From assembly GCA_002084985.1 (NCBI GenBank), contig MZGO01000064.1, positions 1 to 6,455 on the forward strand: 6,455 nucleotides of DNA. Reading direction: 5' to 3'. A program made the translations under genes and the position numbers. Origin of the DNA: Thermotoga sp. 4484_232 (GTDB lineage: Bacteria > Thermotogota > Thermotogae > Thermotogales > Thermotogaceae). The notes under the pieces were generated by a model. That model did no database searches and was not told the origin of the DNA. It saw nothing but the letters and a program-made list of their open reading frames with translations. This document shows positions 1-6,455 of the stretch, piece by piece. Position 1 is the first letter of the stretch. Each line of letters starts with the position of its first letter.

Positions 1-916
1 TTCTATATGCAAACGTTAATTCCACGATTTTGTTTCCAAGCTCATCAACACTGTTTGTAAGAGCATCCACTCTCTTGGACTCTGCGTACAATCTGTTCGA
101 AACACCTTCTATCTTCACTTCAAGCTCACTTTCCACTTTCTTGATCTCGCTTTTAACGGCAGCTATATCCTTTTCAAGAGTTGCCGAATTTTCATAAAGC
201 TTGAGTATGTCTTTGTCATGTATTAAAACCGTTTGTTTCAACTCTTCCAGTGCTTTCCCAACGTTTCCCACAGCTTCCTTCACAAAACTCAGATCGGCTT
301 TCTTTCCAAGAGTTGCTTCAACATCGTCCAATTTAGCTTTTACTTCCTGGAGGGATTGCTCTAACTTCGCCAGATCTTCTTTCAAAGAATCCACTTCCAT
401 GGTTTTCTCAGCAACATCCAGTAATGAGGATATCGTCCCTGAAAGATTCAGTTCGATTTCGGAAACCTTCTTCTTGAGAGATTCAACTTCTTTCTCCACA
501 TCTTCTATTTTTCCTGAGAATTCTTCAGATTGTTCATCCAAAGCCTTTTCGAGATCTCCTATTTTCGCTTTGAGATCCTCCAGAGAGGATTTCAATTTCA
601 TAACGTCTCTTGTGAGTTCTCCTGTCCTCAAAGCTATTCCATTTACAACCGTTACAAGATCCTCTATCTTAGCTCCCACAACTTTCTCCTCTATGAAATC
701 CAGCAATCTACTCACCGCGGTGGCAGCTTCATACCTGGTTATACACCTATCCCCTTTGAAAGTTTTATCGGGATATCCTATGAAAATACCTCTTTCCCAA
801 AGTTTGTAAACATATTCATATGCCCAGTGATGTTTCGGAACATCCGGGAAGAACGCGAAAACCATCGCTGATGAGACCGTTACCAGAACTATAAGGGATA
901 AGATTTTCTTCTTCAT
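1..916 (-). CDS. ompA: Omp-alpha type toga anchor protein: signal peptide, SLH domain, coiled coil (3' end outside window)
   Basis: The frame is open from an ATG at 916 to the window edge, giving 305 codons and no stop, so the C-terminus is missing. Residues 1-21 are a signal peptide (MKKK, hydrophobic core, cleavage after VFA). Residues 22-77 are one S-layer homology domain (FFPDVPKHHWAYEYV, GIFIGYPD, then ITRYEAATAVSRLL). From about residue 80 to the edge the protein is charged and heptad-rich with almost no Pro, as expected for a long coiled coil; an IHDKDILKLYEN segment sits near residue 232. In Thermotoga Omp-alpha the SLH domain sits at one end of a rod spanning the periplasm and a C-terminal membrane helix anchors the other; that helix would lie beyond the edge. 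The start is set by GGGAGGT seven bases upstream. An out-of-frame ATG at 923 is not the start. Cys58 is unusual at this SLH position. The family call is firm; the symbol follows T. maritima usage. Confidence 0.9.
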   Translation of the reverse strand, partial: MKKKILSLIVLVTVSSAMVFAFFPDVPKHHWAYEYVYKLWERGIFIGYPDKTFKGDRCITRYEAATAVSRLLDFIEEKVVGAKIEDLVTVVNGIALRTGELTRDVMKLKSSLEDLKAKIGDLEKALDEQSEEFSGKIEDVEKEVESLKKKVSEIELNLSGTISSLLDVAEKTMEVDSLKEDLAKLEQSLQEVKAKLDDVEATLGKKADLSFVKEAVGNVGKALEELKQTVLIHDKDILKLYENSATLEKDIAAVKSEIKKVESELEVKIEGVSNRLYAESKRVDALTNSVDELGNKIVELTFAYR

Positions 917-951
917 AAAACATACCTCCCCTCTCTTATGTTTTAAAGTCG

Positions 952-994
952 GGGGAACTTCTGGGGATGATCCCCACGGCTTCAAAGTGTCCCC
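952..994 (-). promoter_or_regulatory. foldable 5' leader of the Omp-alpha gene (nested inverted repeats)
   Basis: Between the predicted transcription start (about 1007) and the ATG at 916, two nested inverted repeats are visible. The inner one (962-976) is perfect: seven-base arms TGGGGAT/ATCCCCA around one base. The outer one pairs GGGGACACTT (994-985) with AAGTTCCCC (960-952), nine pairs with one bulged C. No T-run follows, so this does not look like an intrinsic terminator for tyrS. The CCCC at 952-955 could instead pair with the GGGG of the ribosome binding site (928-931). Protection of the mRNA 5' end or control of translation are both possible; the role is inferred only. Confidence 0.5.
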
Positions 995-1012
995 TCGCTT
1001 TACCTGTCGATG

Positions 1013-1042
1013 ATTATACCATCTCAAACGTCATCAATTCAA
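1013..1042 (-). promoter_or_regulatory. promoter of the Omp-alpha gene
   Basis: On the minus strand the -35 box is TTGAAT (1042-1037), the spacer is 18 bases and the -10 box is a perfect TATAAT (1018-1013) preceded by TGG, an extended -10. Transcription would start near 1007, leaving a leader of about 90 nt. The promoter lies just after the tyrS stop, so ompA can be expressed independently of, and probably far more strongly than, the genes upstream. Confidence 0.75.
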
Positions 1043-1055
1043 GATTTTCAATAGA

Positions 1056-2255
1056 TCACTTCACTTTCGAGAGAATCCTGTAGAATCTACGCTTGCCAAC
1101 TTTCAATACAATCTCCTTATCAAGTTTCAGTATTTCTCTGAAATCCTTGACACGTTCTCCGTTAACATATACTCCACCCTGATTTATCAATCTTTTTGCT
1201 TCACTTCTACTGGAAGCAGCTCCAACTGAAAGAAGCAAATCCACTATCGGTATCTCTTCTTCTCCGAATTCGTATGCCGGGATATCCTCTGGTACCTCTT
1301 TCTCTCTGAACACCTTTATGAACCTATCTTGAGCTTCTTTAGCTTTATCTTCTCCATGGAAGAACTTCGTTATTTCGAACGCAAGTTTCATCTTCACATC
1401 TCTTGGGTTTATGCTCTTCTCTCTCATCCCTTCCTCATATTTCTCTATTTCTTTTTCTGGTATATCGGTTAGCAATCTCATGTATTTTATGATCAGGTGA
1501 TCCGGTATCGCCATCAGTTTTCCATACATCTCATTGGGAGGATCAGTGAAGGCAACGTAGTTGTTGTAACTCTTGCTCATCTTCAATTTCCCGTCGATTC
1601 CCTCTATTATGGGCATCGTCATGACTATCTGAGGTCTTTGTCCGAACTCTTCCTGTATCTTCCTACCAACTATGAGGTTGAAATATTGATCCGTTCCACC
1701 CATTTCTATATCTGCCTCTATAGCGACGGAATCGTAAGCTTGAGCCAGCGGATACAAGAATTCGGAGATGGCTATCGGTATTCCCTCTTTATATCTTTTC
1801 TCGAAATCGTCTCTTTCAAGCATTCTAGCGACAGTGTACTTCGATGCAAGAATTATAACATCAGCGAAGGTCATCTTGTCAAGCCATTCTCCGTTGAATC
1901 TGAGCTCTGTCTTTTCAGGATCCAGTATTTTGAAGGCTTGCTCTTGATAAGTCTTGGCATTCTCTAGAACTTCTTCTTTCGTCAACATAGGGCGTGTTAC
2001 CGATCTTCCGGAGGGATCTCCTATACGGGCTGTGAAATCACCTATTATCAGAATCACCTTATGACCCAGATCCTGGAATTGCCTGAGCTTTCTTAAAACA
2101 ACAGCGTGTCCAAGATGCAGATCCGGTCTTGATGGATCGACCCCAAGTTTCACCCTAAGAGGTCTTTCTTCTTTCAACCTCTCAAGAAGTTCTTCTTCCG
2201 ACACCAAATCCACAACGTTCCTCTTCAGAATTTCGAGTTGTTTCTCGGGTTCCAT
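1056..2255 (-). CDS. tyrS: tyrosyl-tRNA synthetase
   Basis: Charges tRNA-Tyr with tyrosine using ATP, in the cytoplasm; a class I synthetase of 399 residues, the usual length for the family branch with an S4 domain. The Rossmann catalytic domain carries the HIGH motif as HLGH (residues 47-50), the tyrosine pocket segment YPLAQAYDS (168-176), GGTDQ (186-190) and the signature KMSKS (225-229). The C-terminal S4-like RNA-binding domain runs from about residue 336 ([20 protein letters not shown], then [10 protein letters not shown]). All catalytic motifs are intact and the frame is unbroken. The ATG at 2255 is preceded by GAGGTGA (2266-2260), which overlaps the secG stop codon. With a 4-nt gap, tyrS is almost certainly co-transcribed with secG and may be translationally coupled to it. 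No T-box-like leader is present before tyrS. Confidence 0.97.
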   Translation of the reverse strand: MEPEKQLEILKRNVVDLVSEEELLERLKEERPLRVKLGVDPSRPDLHLGHAVVLRKLRQFQDLGHKVILIIGDFTARIGDPSGRSVTRPMLTKEEVLENAKTYQEQAFKILDPEKTELRFNGEWLDKMTFADVIILASKYTVARMLERDDFEKRYKEGIPIAISEFLYPLAQAYDSVAIEADIEMGGTDQYFNLIVGRKIQEEFGQRPQIVMTMPIIEGIDGKLKMSKSYNNYVAFTDPPNEMYGKLMAIPDHLIIKYMRLLTDIPEKEIEKYEEGMREKSINPRDVKMKLAFEITKFFHGEDKAKEAQDRFIKVFREKEVPEDIPAYEFGEEEIPIVDLLLSVGAASSRSEAKRLINQGGVYVNGERVKDFREILKLDKEIVLKVGKRRFYRILSKVK

Positions 2256-2259
2256 CCCA

Positions 2260-2490
2260 TCACCTCGAGATGAAGTAAGCGGTGACTATGCTGGAGACCA
2301 TGAAAGCGATGGACAGAGCCACCGTTATCTTTCCACCTGTGTCCAATCCCTTCTTTCTACCAAATACAGTATATAGAGAACCCGAGCCAAAAGCTCCTCC
2401 AAGTTCCGAATACCTGCTCATCTGATTCAAAACCATGTAGATTAGAGCAACACTTATAAGACAGTGGATTATAGACATAACCAGTTTCAT
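2260..2490 (-). CDS. secG: SecG, small membrane subunit of the Sec translocase
   Basis: A 76-residue membrane protein that associates with SecYE and assists SecA-driven export across the inner membrane. It has the family layout: transmembrane helix 1 (about residues 3-21), a cytoplasmic loop with the typical glycine-rich motif GGAFGSGS followed by [16 protein letters not shown] (31-56), and transmembrane helix 2 (about 55-74). Size and motif order match SecG. The ATG at 2490 follows a near-perfect ribosome binding site AAGGAGGTG (2504-2496) with 5-base spacing. It lies 30 nt after uvrA and 4 nt before tyrS. The promoter at 2520-2548 gives it a predicted leader of only about 20 nt. Confidence 0.93.
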   Translation of the reverse strand: MKLVMSIIHCLISVALIYMVLNQMSRYSELGGAFGSGSLYTVFGRKKGLDTGGKITVALSIAFMVSSIVTAYFISR

Positions 2491-2519
2491 TCCGACACCT
2501 CCTTCTGAGTTTCGCGGTG

Positions 2520-2548
2520 ATTATACCATATTGAGCACCTTCTTTAAA
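2520..2548 (-). promoter_or_regulatory. promoter of secG-tyrS, overlapping the uvrA stop codon
   Basis: The -10 box is a perfect TATAAT (2525-2520) preceded by TGG (extended -10). It is built from the last uvrA codons and the TAA stop. Seventeen bases upstream lies TTTAAA (2548-2543), a 4 of 6 match to TTGACA. The 12 bases ATGGTATAATCA are identical to those at the ompA promoter. This would let secG and tyrS be made separately from uvrA. Confidence 0.65.
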
Positions 2549-5272
2549 AATTTTCCCGTGTAAGATCTTTCAACCTTTGCTACTTCTTCCGGTGTTCCTG
2601 TCGCCACAACGAATCCTCCATTTTCACCTCCCTCGGGTCCGAGGTCTATTATGTAATCTGCGTTCTTTATTATATCCAAATTATGTTCTATAACTATCAC
2701 GGTGTTTCCTCTATCGACGAGTCTGTTCAAAACATCTATCAATTTCTTCACATCCTCAAAATGAAGCCCAACTGTCGGTTCATCCAGAATGTAAAGGGTG
2801 TTTCCGGTGGCAGTTTTTCTCAACTCCGATGCGAGTTTTACCCTCTGTGCTTCACCACCGGAGAGAGTCGTTGCAGGTTGTCCAAGTTTTATGTAACCAA
2901 GTCCAACATCGTACAGTACCTGAAGAGTTCTCCTGATTCTTGGTATGTTCCAGAAAAACTCCAAAGCCTCGGAAACCGTCATTTCTAGGACATCCGAGAT
3001 ATTCTTCCCCTTATAGGTAACTTCCAACGTTTCTCTGTTGTATCTCTTTCCTCCACAGACATCACACTCCACATAGACATCTGGGAGAAAAAGCATCTCT
3101 ATCTTAACGTATCCTTGTCCCTGGCAGGCTTCACACCTTCCACCTTTTAGATTGAAACTGAATCTACTCTTTGTGTATCCCCTTGCTCTGGCTTCAGGAG
3201 TCATCGCAAAGAGCTCTCTGATCTCATCGAAAACCTTGGTGTATGTTGCCGGGTTACTCCTTGGAGTTCTTCCTATCGGTGATTGATCTATGGCGATAAC
3301 TTTATCTATGAATTGATAGCCTATTATCTCATCGTATTCACCAACTGGCATCTTGGTCCCATGAATCAGATTTCTCAGAGCGGGGTAGAGTGTATCCATA
3401 ACGAGTGATGATTTACCGGATCCCGAAACACCTGTCACACATATGAAAGTTCCCAGGGGGAAATCGACAGTTATGTTCTTCAAGTTGTTGTGCCTTGCTC
3501 CAACGAGTCTTAAAACCTTCCCTCTTCCCTTCCTTCTCTGCTTTCTCACATCTATCTTTCTAAGGCCAGCCAGATACTGACCCGTTATGGATTTTCCGGG
3601 ATTTCTCACCAGATCTTCTAAAGGGCCTTGGTATACTATCTCACCACCTTCCCTTCCCCCACCGGGTCCTATGTCTATGATGTAATCTGCACTTCTTATT
3701 ATCTCCTCATCATGCTCCACAACGATGACGGTATTTCCAAGATCTCTGAGCTTTTTTAGTGTCCTTATCAGTTTCTCGTTATCCCTGGCATGTAGCCCTA
3801 CCGTTGGCTCATCCAGAACGTATATAACACCTGTAAGACCCGATCCGATCTGAGTCGCAAGTCTTATCCTCTGAGACTCTCCCCCAGAGAGCGTGTTCGC
3901 GTTCCTTGAAAGTGTGAGGTAGCTAAGACCCACATCCACCAAGAATTGAAGCCTTTTCTCTATTTCGTTTACGAGCTCTCCAACGATGGCTTTTTCCCTT
4001 TCAGATAGTTTCTCTTTCAAACCTCTTATGAACTCCAGCTCTCTATCTATGGGAAGATCTGTGAAATCAACTATATTTAAACCATTTATTTCAACTGCAA
4101 GTGCTTCTTTTCTGAGTCTCTTCCCATCACAAACATGACATTTTTTCTGGAGTATGAAGTGCTTTTCTATCCATTCTTTCATATCCTCAGATTCCGTCTC
4201 CCGGTACCATCTCTCGATTTTTGGAACGACTCCTTCAAAGGTCTCATCTCCGTATAGAACAAAGGATTTTATCTCATCGGGTAGATCTTTGAAAGGAACG
4301 TGAGGAGATACTCCCTTCATTGAGACCATCCTTGCAACTCTTCTTGAAAGTCTCCCATCCCATCTATACGGAATTATCGCCCCATCCAGGATCGATCTTT
4401 CTTCGTCAATAACTGACTTGGGATCCACTTCGAGTGTGAATCCCAGCCCGTGGCAGTGAGGACACGCACCATATGGACTGTTGAAAGAAAAGAGTTTTGG
4501 TGTTATCTCAGGAAGTCCAACTCCACAGATAGGACACATCAAGCTCTCACTGAATATAACTGTCTCACCTGTGTCAACGTTTCTAACTTCAAGGATGCCC
4601 CTCGCTTCTCTCAAAGCGATTTCCATACTGTCTGCGATCCTCGTTTTTTCATCTCTTCTCAACCTCAGCCTGTCCACGATGAGTTTTATGGTATGTCTTT
4701 TGTTCTTCTCCAGCTCATTGATTTCTTCGAGCCTTCTTATCTCACCATCCACTTCCACCCTGACAAAACCTTTTCTTATCAGATCCTCGAACTCTTTTTT
4801 GAAGGTTCCTTTCTTTTCGTTGGCGATAGGAGCCATTATGTAGATTCTTGCACCTTCATCGAATTTTTCGAAGAGATCCTTAACCATTTCATCCAGGCTC
4901 TTTTTTTCAAGGAGCCTCCCACAAATGGGACAATGTGGTTTTCCTATCCTTGCGTAAAGTACTCTCAAATAGTCGTATATCTCAGTCACGGTGCCAACCG
5001 TCGATCTTGGGTTATGAGAAACGCTCTTTTGATCTATGGCTATAGAGGGAGACAAGCCCTCTATGGATTCGACATTCGGTTTTTTTAGCTCTCCTAGAAA
5101 CTGTCTCGCGTAGGTTGACAAAGATTCGAGGTATCTTCTCTGTCCTTCTGCGTATATGGTGTCCAGAGCAAGAGATGATTTCCCAGAACCTGAAAGACCC
5201 GTTATGACAACGAGCTTGTTTTTCGTTCTTGAGATTGTGAACCCTCGCTCCCCTCACCACGATGGTGTCCAT
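2521..5272 (-). pseudogene. uvrA: UvrA, excinuclease ABC subunit A, frame broken near the N-terminus
   Basis: UvrA is the DNA-damage sensor of nucleotide excision repair: a dimeric ABC-type ATPase that loads UvrB on lesions. The reading starts at ATG 5272 ([22 protein letters not shown] site 7 bases upstream), then must shift by one base near 5224 to continue through GLSGSGKSS to the stop at 2521. The locus is 2752 nt, not a multiple of three. About six residues are missing at the break. Everything after it is intact; counting through the break as 916 residues: Walker A1 (about 26), zinc cysteines CPIC/CPHC (about 246-273), signature LSGGESQR (about 461) with LDEPTVGLH, Walker A2 GVSGSGKSS (about 614), zinc cysteines CEAC/CDVC (about 713-739) and signature LSGGEAQR (about 803). 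A purely in-frame reading could begin only at TTG 5121, which is a conserved leucine codon and leaves out Walker A1. Identity is certain; whether the break is real is not. Confidence 0.9.
5221..5230 (-). other. site of the uvrA frame break (probable 17-nt deletion)
   Basis: Frame 1 reads HNLKN and then EKQARCHNG, which is unlike UvrA. From 5223 the other frame reads [16 protein letters not shown]. UvrA normally has about six more residues between HNLKN and this point. The second ABC half of this same protein shows them: [14 protein letters not shown], then [14 protein letters not shown]. Six missing codons minus the one extra base give 17 nt. Upstream in the second frame there is a TGA and no start codon, so no intact frame covers the Walker A motif. 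Confidence 0.8.
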
Positions 5273-5289
5273 GACAGATCACCTTCATA

Positions 5290-6374
5290 TCAAGTGATCA
5301 TAAAAAACCATATCACCGAGAAAGCAACCGTCAAGGTCAGAGGAATAAGAATCTTCTTCAACACACTGAAGACGTCCACGTTGAAGAAATCCGAGGTTAG
5401 TATCACACACAAATGGACCGGTGATAGCAATACACCAACCACAGCAAAGATGTAGGTGTGGTATACGAAAGCCTTTCCTGTTATTCCCAATATCACGGGA
5501 AGAGATATTCCAACTGCTCCCTGTGTTATACCTGTGGACATTCGCCTATATTGTAAATCTCCAGGATGACTTTGAATATATAAACAAAGGTTAATATCAT
5601 GAATGTCTGCCATCTTTTCAGAACGTTCAAGATGGATCGCAGAAAATACTTAGATCTGAATACAGAGTAAATCGAGACGTTTATCAAAAGGGCAAACCAA
5701 CTTTCCAGTTTGAACACTAAGATCAAAACACCCGTGGATAGAATGGGAAGGATGGGTAAAAACGTTTTGAGATCACTGACTTTAGAGAATTTTGGAAGAG
5801 ATGGGCCGTTGAAAAAGAACCAACCTGATAAGACCGAAACCAGGAATACAGGAAGAAGCTTTATGGATATCTCCGAAACACTCATTTTTGAAAGCTCAGA
5901 TGTGAGGATTATTGCAGGATATATGGGCCAGAAAAACTCGATAGTGTGTCTGAACCAGTAGTTTTTTGCAGTAAGTATCAGAGGATCTCCTTTTTCATCC
6001 ATACTCTTCACCATGGGAGCTGTGAAGAGAGCTCCTCCTGGCATCGGCATGAGACCGATGAGCATGGGTGTTAGAGAAGTTGCTGTTTCTTTCGATCCAA
6101 AAAGCTTTCTTGCACCTTCAGAGAACTTGCTACTATCCCCTGAACTTTCCATCAAGCTCGTTAGAAGGTATATCAGAAAAACCGCCACCACAAGTTTTTG
6201 ATATGAAGGAGATAATCCAGTTTCGATTAGAACTTTATGAATCTCTCTGAAAACATCCGGGTGAAAGGAGGCCAGTATCAATATTCCCATGATCAGGGCT
6301 GTGAGCAAGTTCTTCAACACCCTCTGGATGAACACGATGGTTAAAAGGGCGGTAACCACAGATAACGTGGCCAA
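5290..6374 (-). pseudogene. DUF401-family multi-spanning membrane protein, frame broken in the C-terminal third
   Basis: This is a polytopic inner-membrane protein of the DUF401 family, probably a transporter; no substrate is known to me. The first part (residues 1-278) has hydrophobic helices at about 6-37, 58-74, 147-158, 172-188 and 205-230, plus family motifs MLIGLMPMPGGALFTAP (104-120) and NYWFRHTIEFFWPIYP (138-153). After IYNIGE the frame closes within five codons. The conserved continuation GITQGAVGISLPVILGITG, then VVGVLLSPVHLCVILTS, lies in another frame and ends at the TGA at 5290. The start is TTG at 6374, with GGAGGGA seven bases upstream and an in-frame TAA two codons before it, so no longer start exists. 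It ends 17 nt before uvrA and is likely co-transcribed with it. The family call is from recognised motifs, not a search. Confidence 0.75.
5539..5546 (-). other. site of the frame break in the DUF401 gene
   Basis: The first frame is good through NIGE (GAA at 5543-5541) and then hits TAA. The second frame becomes family-like from the ATG at 5541-5539 (MSTGITQG). The shift equals loss of 3n+1 bases. One missing A (GAAATG read as GAATG) would restore a single frame. As I remember the family, about six residues also seem to be missing before GI, so a 19-nt deletion is possible. Confidence 0.65.
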
Positions 6375-6380
6375 TTTTTA

Positions 6381-6387
6381 TCCCTCC
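6381..6387 (-). promoter_or_regulatory. ribosome binding site fixing the TTG start of the DUF401 gene
   Basis: GGAGGGA (6387-6381) lies six bases before TTG 6374. The only nearby upstream ATG opens a frame that stops after three codons, so the TTG is the supported start. Confidence 0.7.
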
Positions 6388-6415
6388 ATCTATCGCGTGA
6401 TAACATATCTTCGAA

Positions 6416-6421
6416 ATTATA
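6416..6421 (-). promoter_or_regulatory. -10 box of a probable promoter for DUF401-uvrA
   Basis: A perfect TATAAT (6421-6416) lies about 42 bases upstream of TTG 6374. No convincing -35 hexamer is seen at 16-18 bases (CATATG at 17), so the call rests on the -10 box and its position. Confidence 0.45.
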
Positions 6422-6441
6422 CAGCAAGGGGGTAACAGCAT

Positions 6442-6455
6442 ATGGAAAAACCTGT
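6442..6455 (+). CDS. start of a divergent gene, product unknown (cut by window edge)
   Basis: ATG at 6442 begins MEKP and runs off the edge after four codons. AAGGGGGT (6426-6433) is a good ribosome binding site with 8-base spacing, and the 67-nt gap to the divergent DUF401 start is a normal size for a shared promoter region. Four residues give no hint of function. Confidence 0.45.

Noticed and set aside
201..809. A 202-residue serine-rich plus-strand reading frame
   Set aside because: It is antisense to the coiled-coil region of ompA; the Ser/Phe richness is the complement of Lys/Glu codons, and no known family is visible.
952..994. Intrinsic terminator of tyrS
   Set aside because: The stems are GC-rich, but no run of T follows on the minus strand, and the structure lies downstream of the ompA promoter, so a leader element fits better.
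1497..1967. A 156-codon plus-strand frame opposite tyrS
   Set aside because: It is a shadow of the intact tyrS gene without motif or start signal.
4450..5088. Plus-strand reading frames of 120-212 codons opposite uvrA
   Set aside because: They are antisense to well-conserved UvrA sequence and have no ribosome binding site or recognisable motif.
2521..5121. A complete, shorter UvrA starting at 5121
   Set aside because: The start would be a TTG that encodes the conserved leucine of [11 protein letters not shown]. There is no ribosome binding site argument for it, and it drops Walker A1 and the N-terminal strand.
5221..5230. Programmed frameshifting in uvrA
   Set aside because: The A-run could slip, but the conserved strand before Walker A is also missing, which slippage does not explain. 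I know of no programmed frameshift in uvrA.
6235..6441. A 68-residue minus-strand frame starting MLLPPC
   Set aside because: It overlaps the DUF401 gene in another frame, its composition is not protein-like, and its ATG would sit upstream of the predicted promoter -10 box.

Overview
The window comes from a thermophilic bacterium of the Thermotogales, close to Thermotoga but probably not T. maritima itself. This rests on the Omp-alpha type gene at the left edge (signal peptide, one SLH domain, then a long coiled coil, the hallmark of the Thermotoga toga anchor), on uvrA and tyrS products that read like Thermotoga proteins, and on arginine codons that by eye are mostly AGA/AGG. The gene order also matches what I recall of T. 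maritima around its ompA1-tyrS-secG-uvrA region. That match is from memory and was not checked by search.

Five genes lie on the minus strand; in transcription order, right to left: a DUF401-family membrane protein (6374 to 5290), uvrA (5272 to 2521), secG (2490 to 2260), tyrS (2255 to 1056) and the Omp-alpha gene (916 to beyond position 1). DUF401 and uvrA are 17 nt apart, uvrA and secG 30 nt, secG and tyrS 4 nt. A promoter formed by the last codons and stop codon of uvrA probably drives secG-tyrS. A second promoter with the same 12-base core follows tyrS and drives ompA through a GC-rich, foldable leader of about 90 nt. At the right edge a plus-strand gene seems to begin (ATG at 6442, good ribosome binding site), divergent from the DUF401 gene. 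There is no stretch of 300 bases without a gene.

The cluster mixes housekeeping roles: nucleotide excision repair (UvrA), membrane protein export (SecG), tyrosine charging (TyrS) and envelope architecture (Omp-alpha, an exported protein that would need the Sec pathway). Nothing suggests a joint pathway, and there is no CRISPR array, insertion sequence, tRNA or rRNA.

The main oddity is that the two upstream genes, uvrA and the DUF401 gene, are each broken by a frame change about 320 nt apart. In uvrA about six residues of a conserved strand just before the first Walker A motif are missing, apparently a 17-nt deletion. In the DUF401 gene the frame changes between residue 278 and a conserved C-terminal part, by 1 nt or by a longer deletion. 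Both could be real mutations or assembly errors. Judging UvrA function depends on telling these apart. I see no clearly new biological system here.
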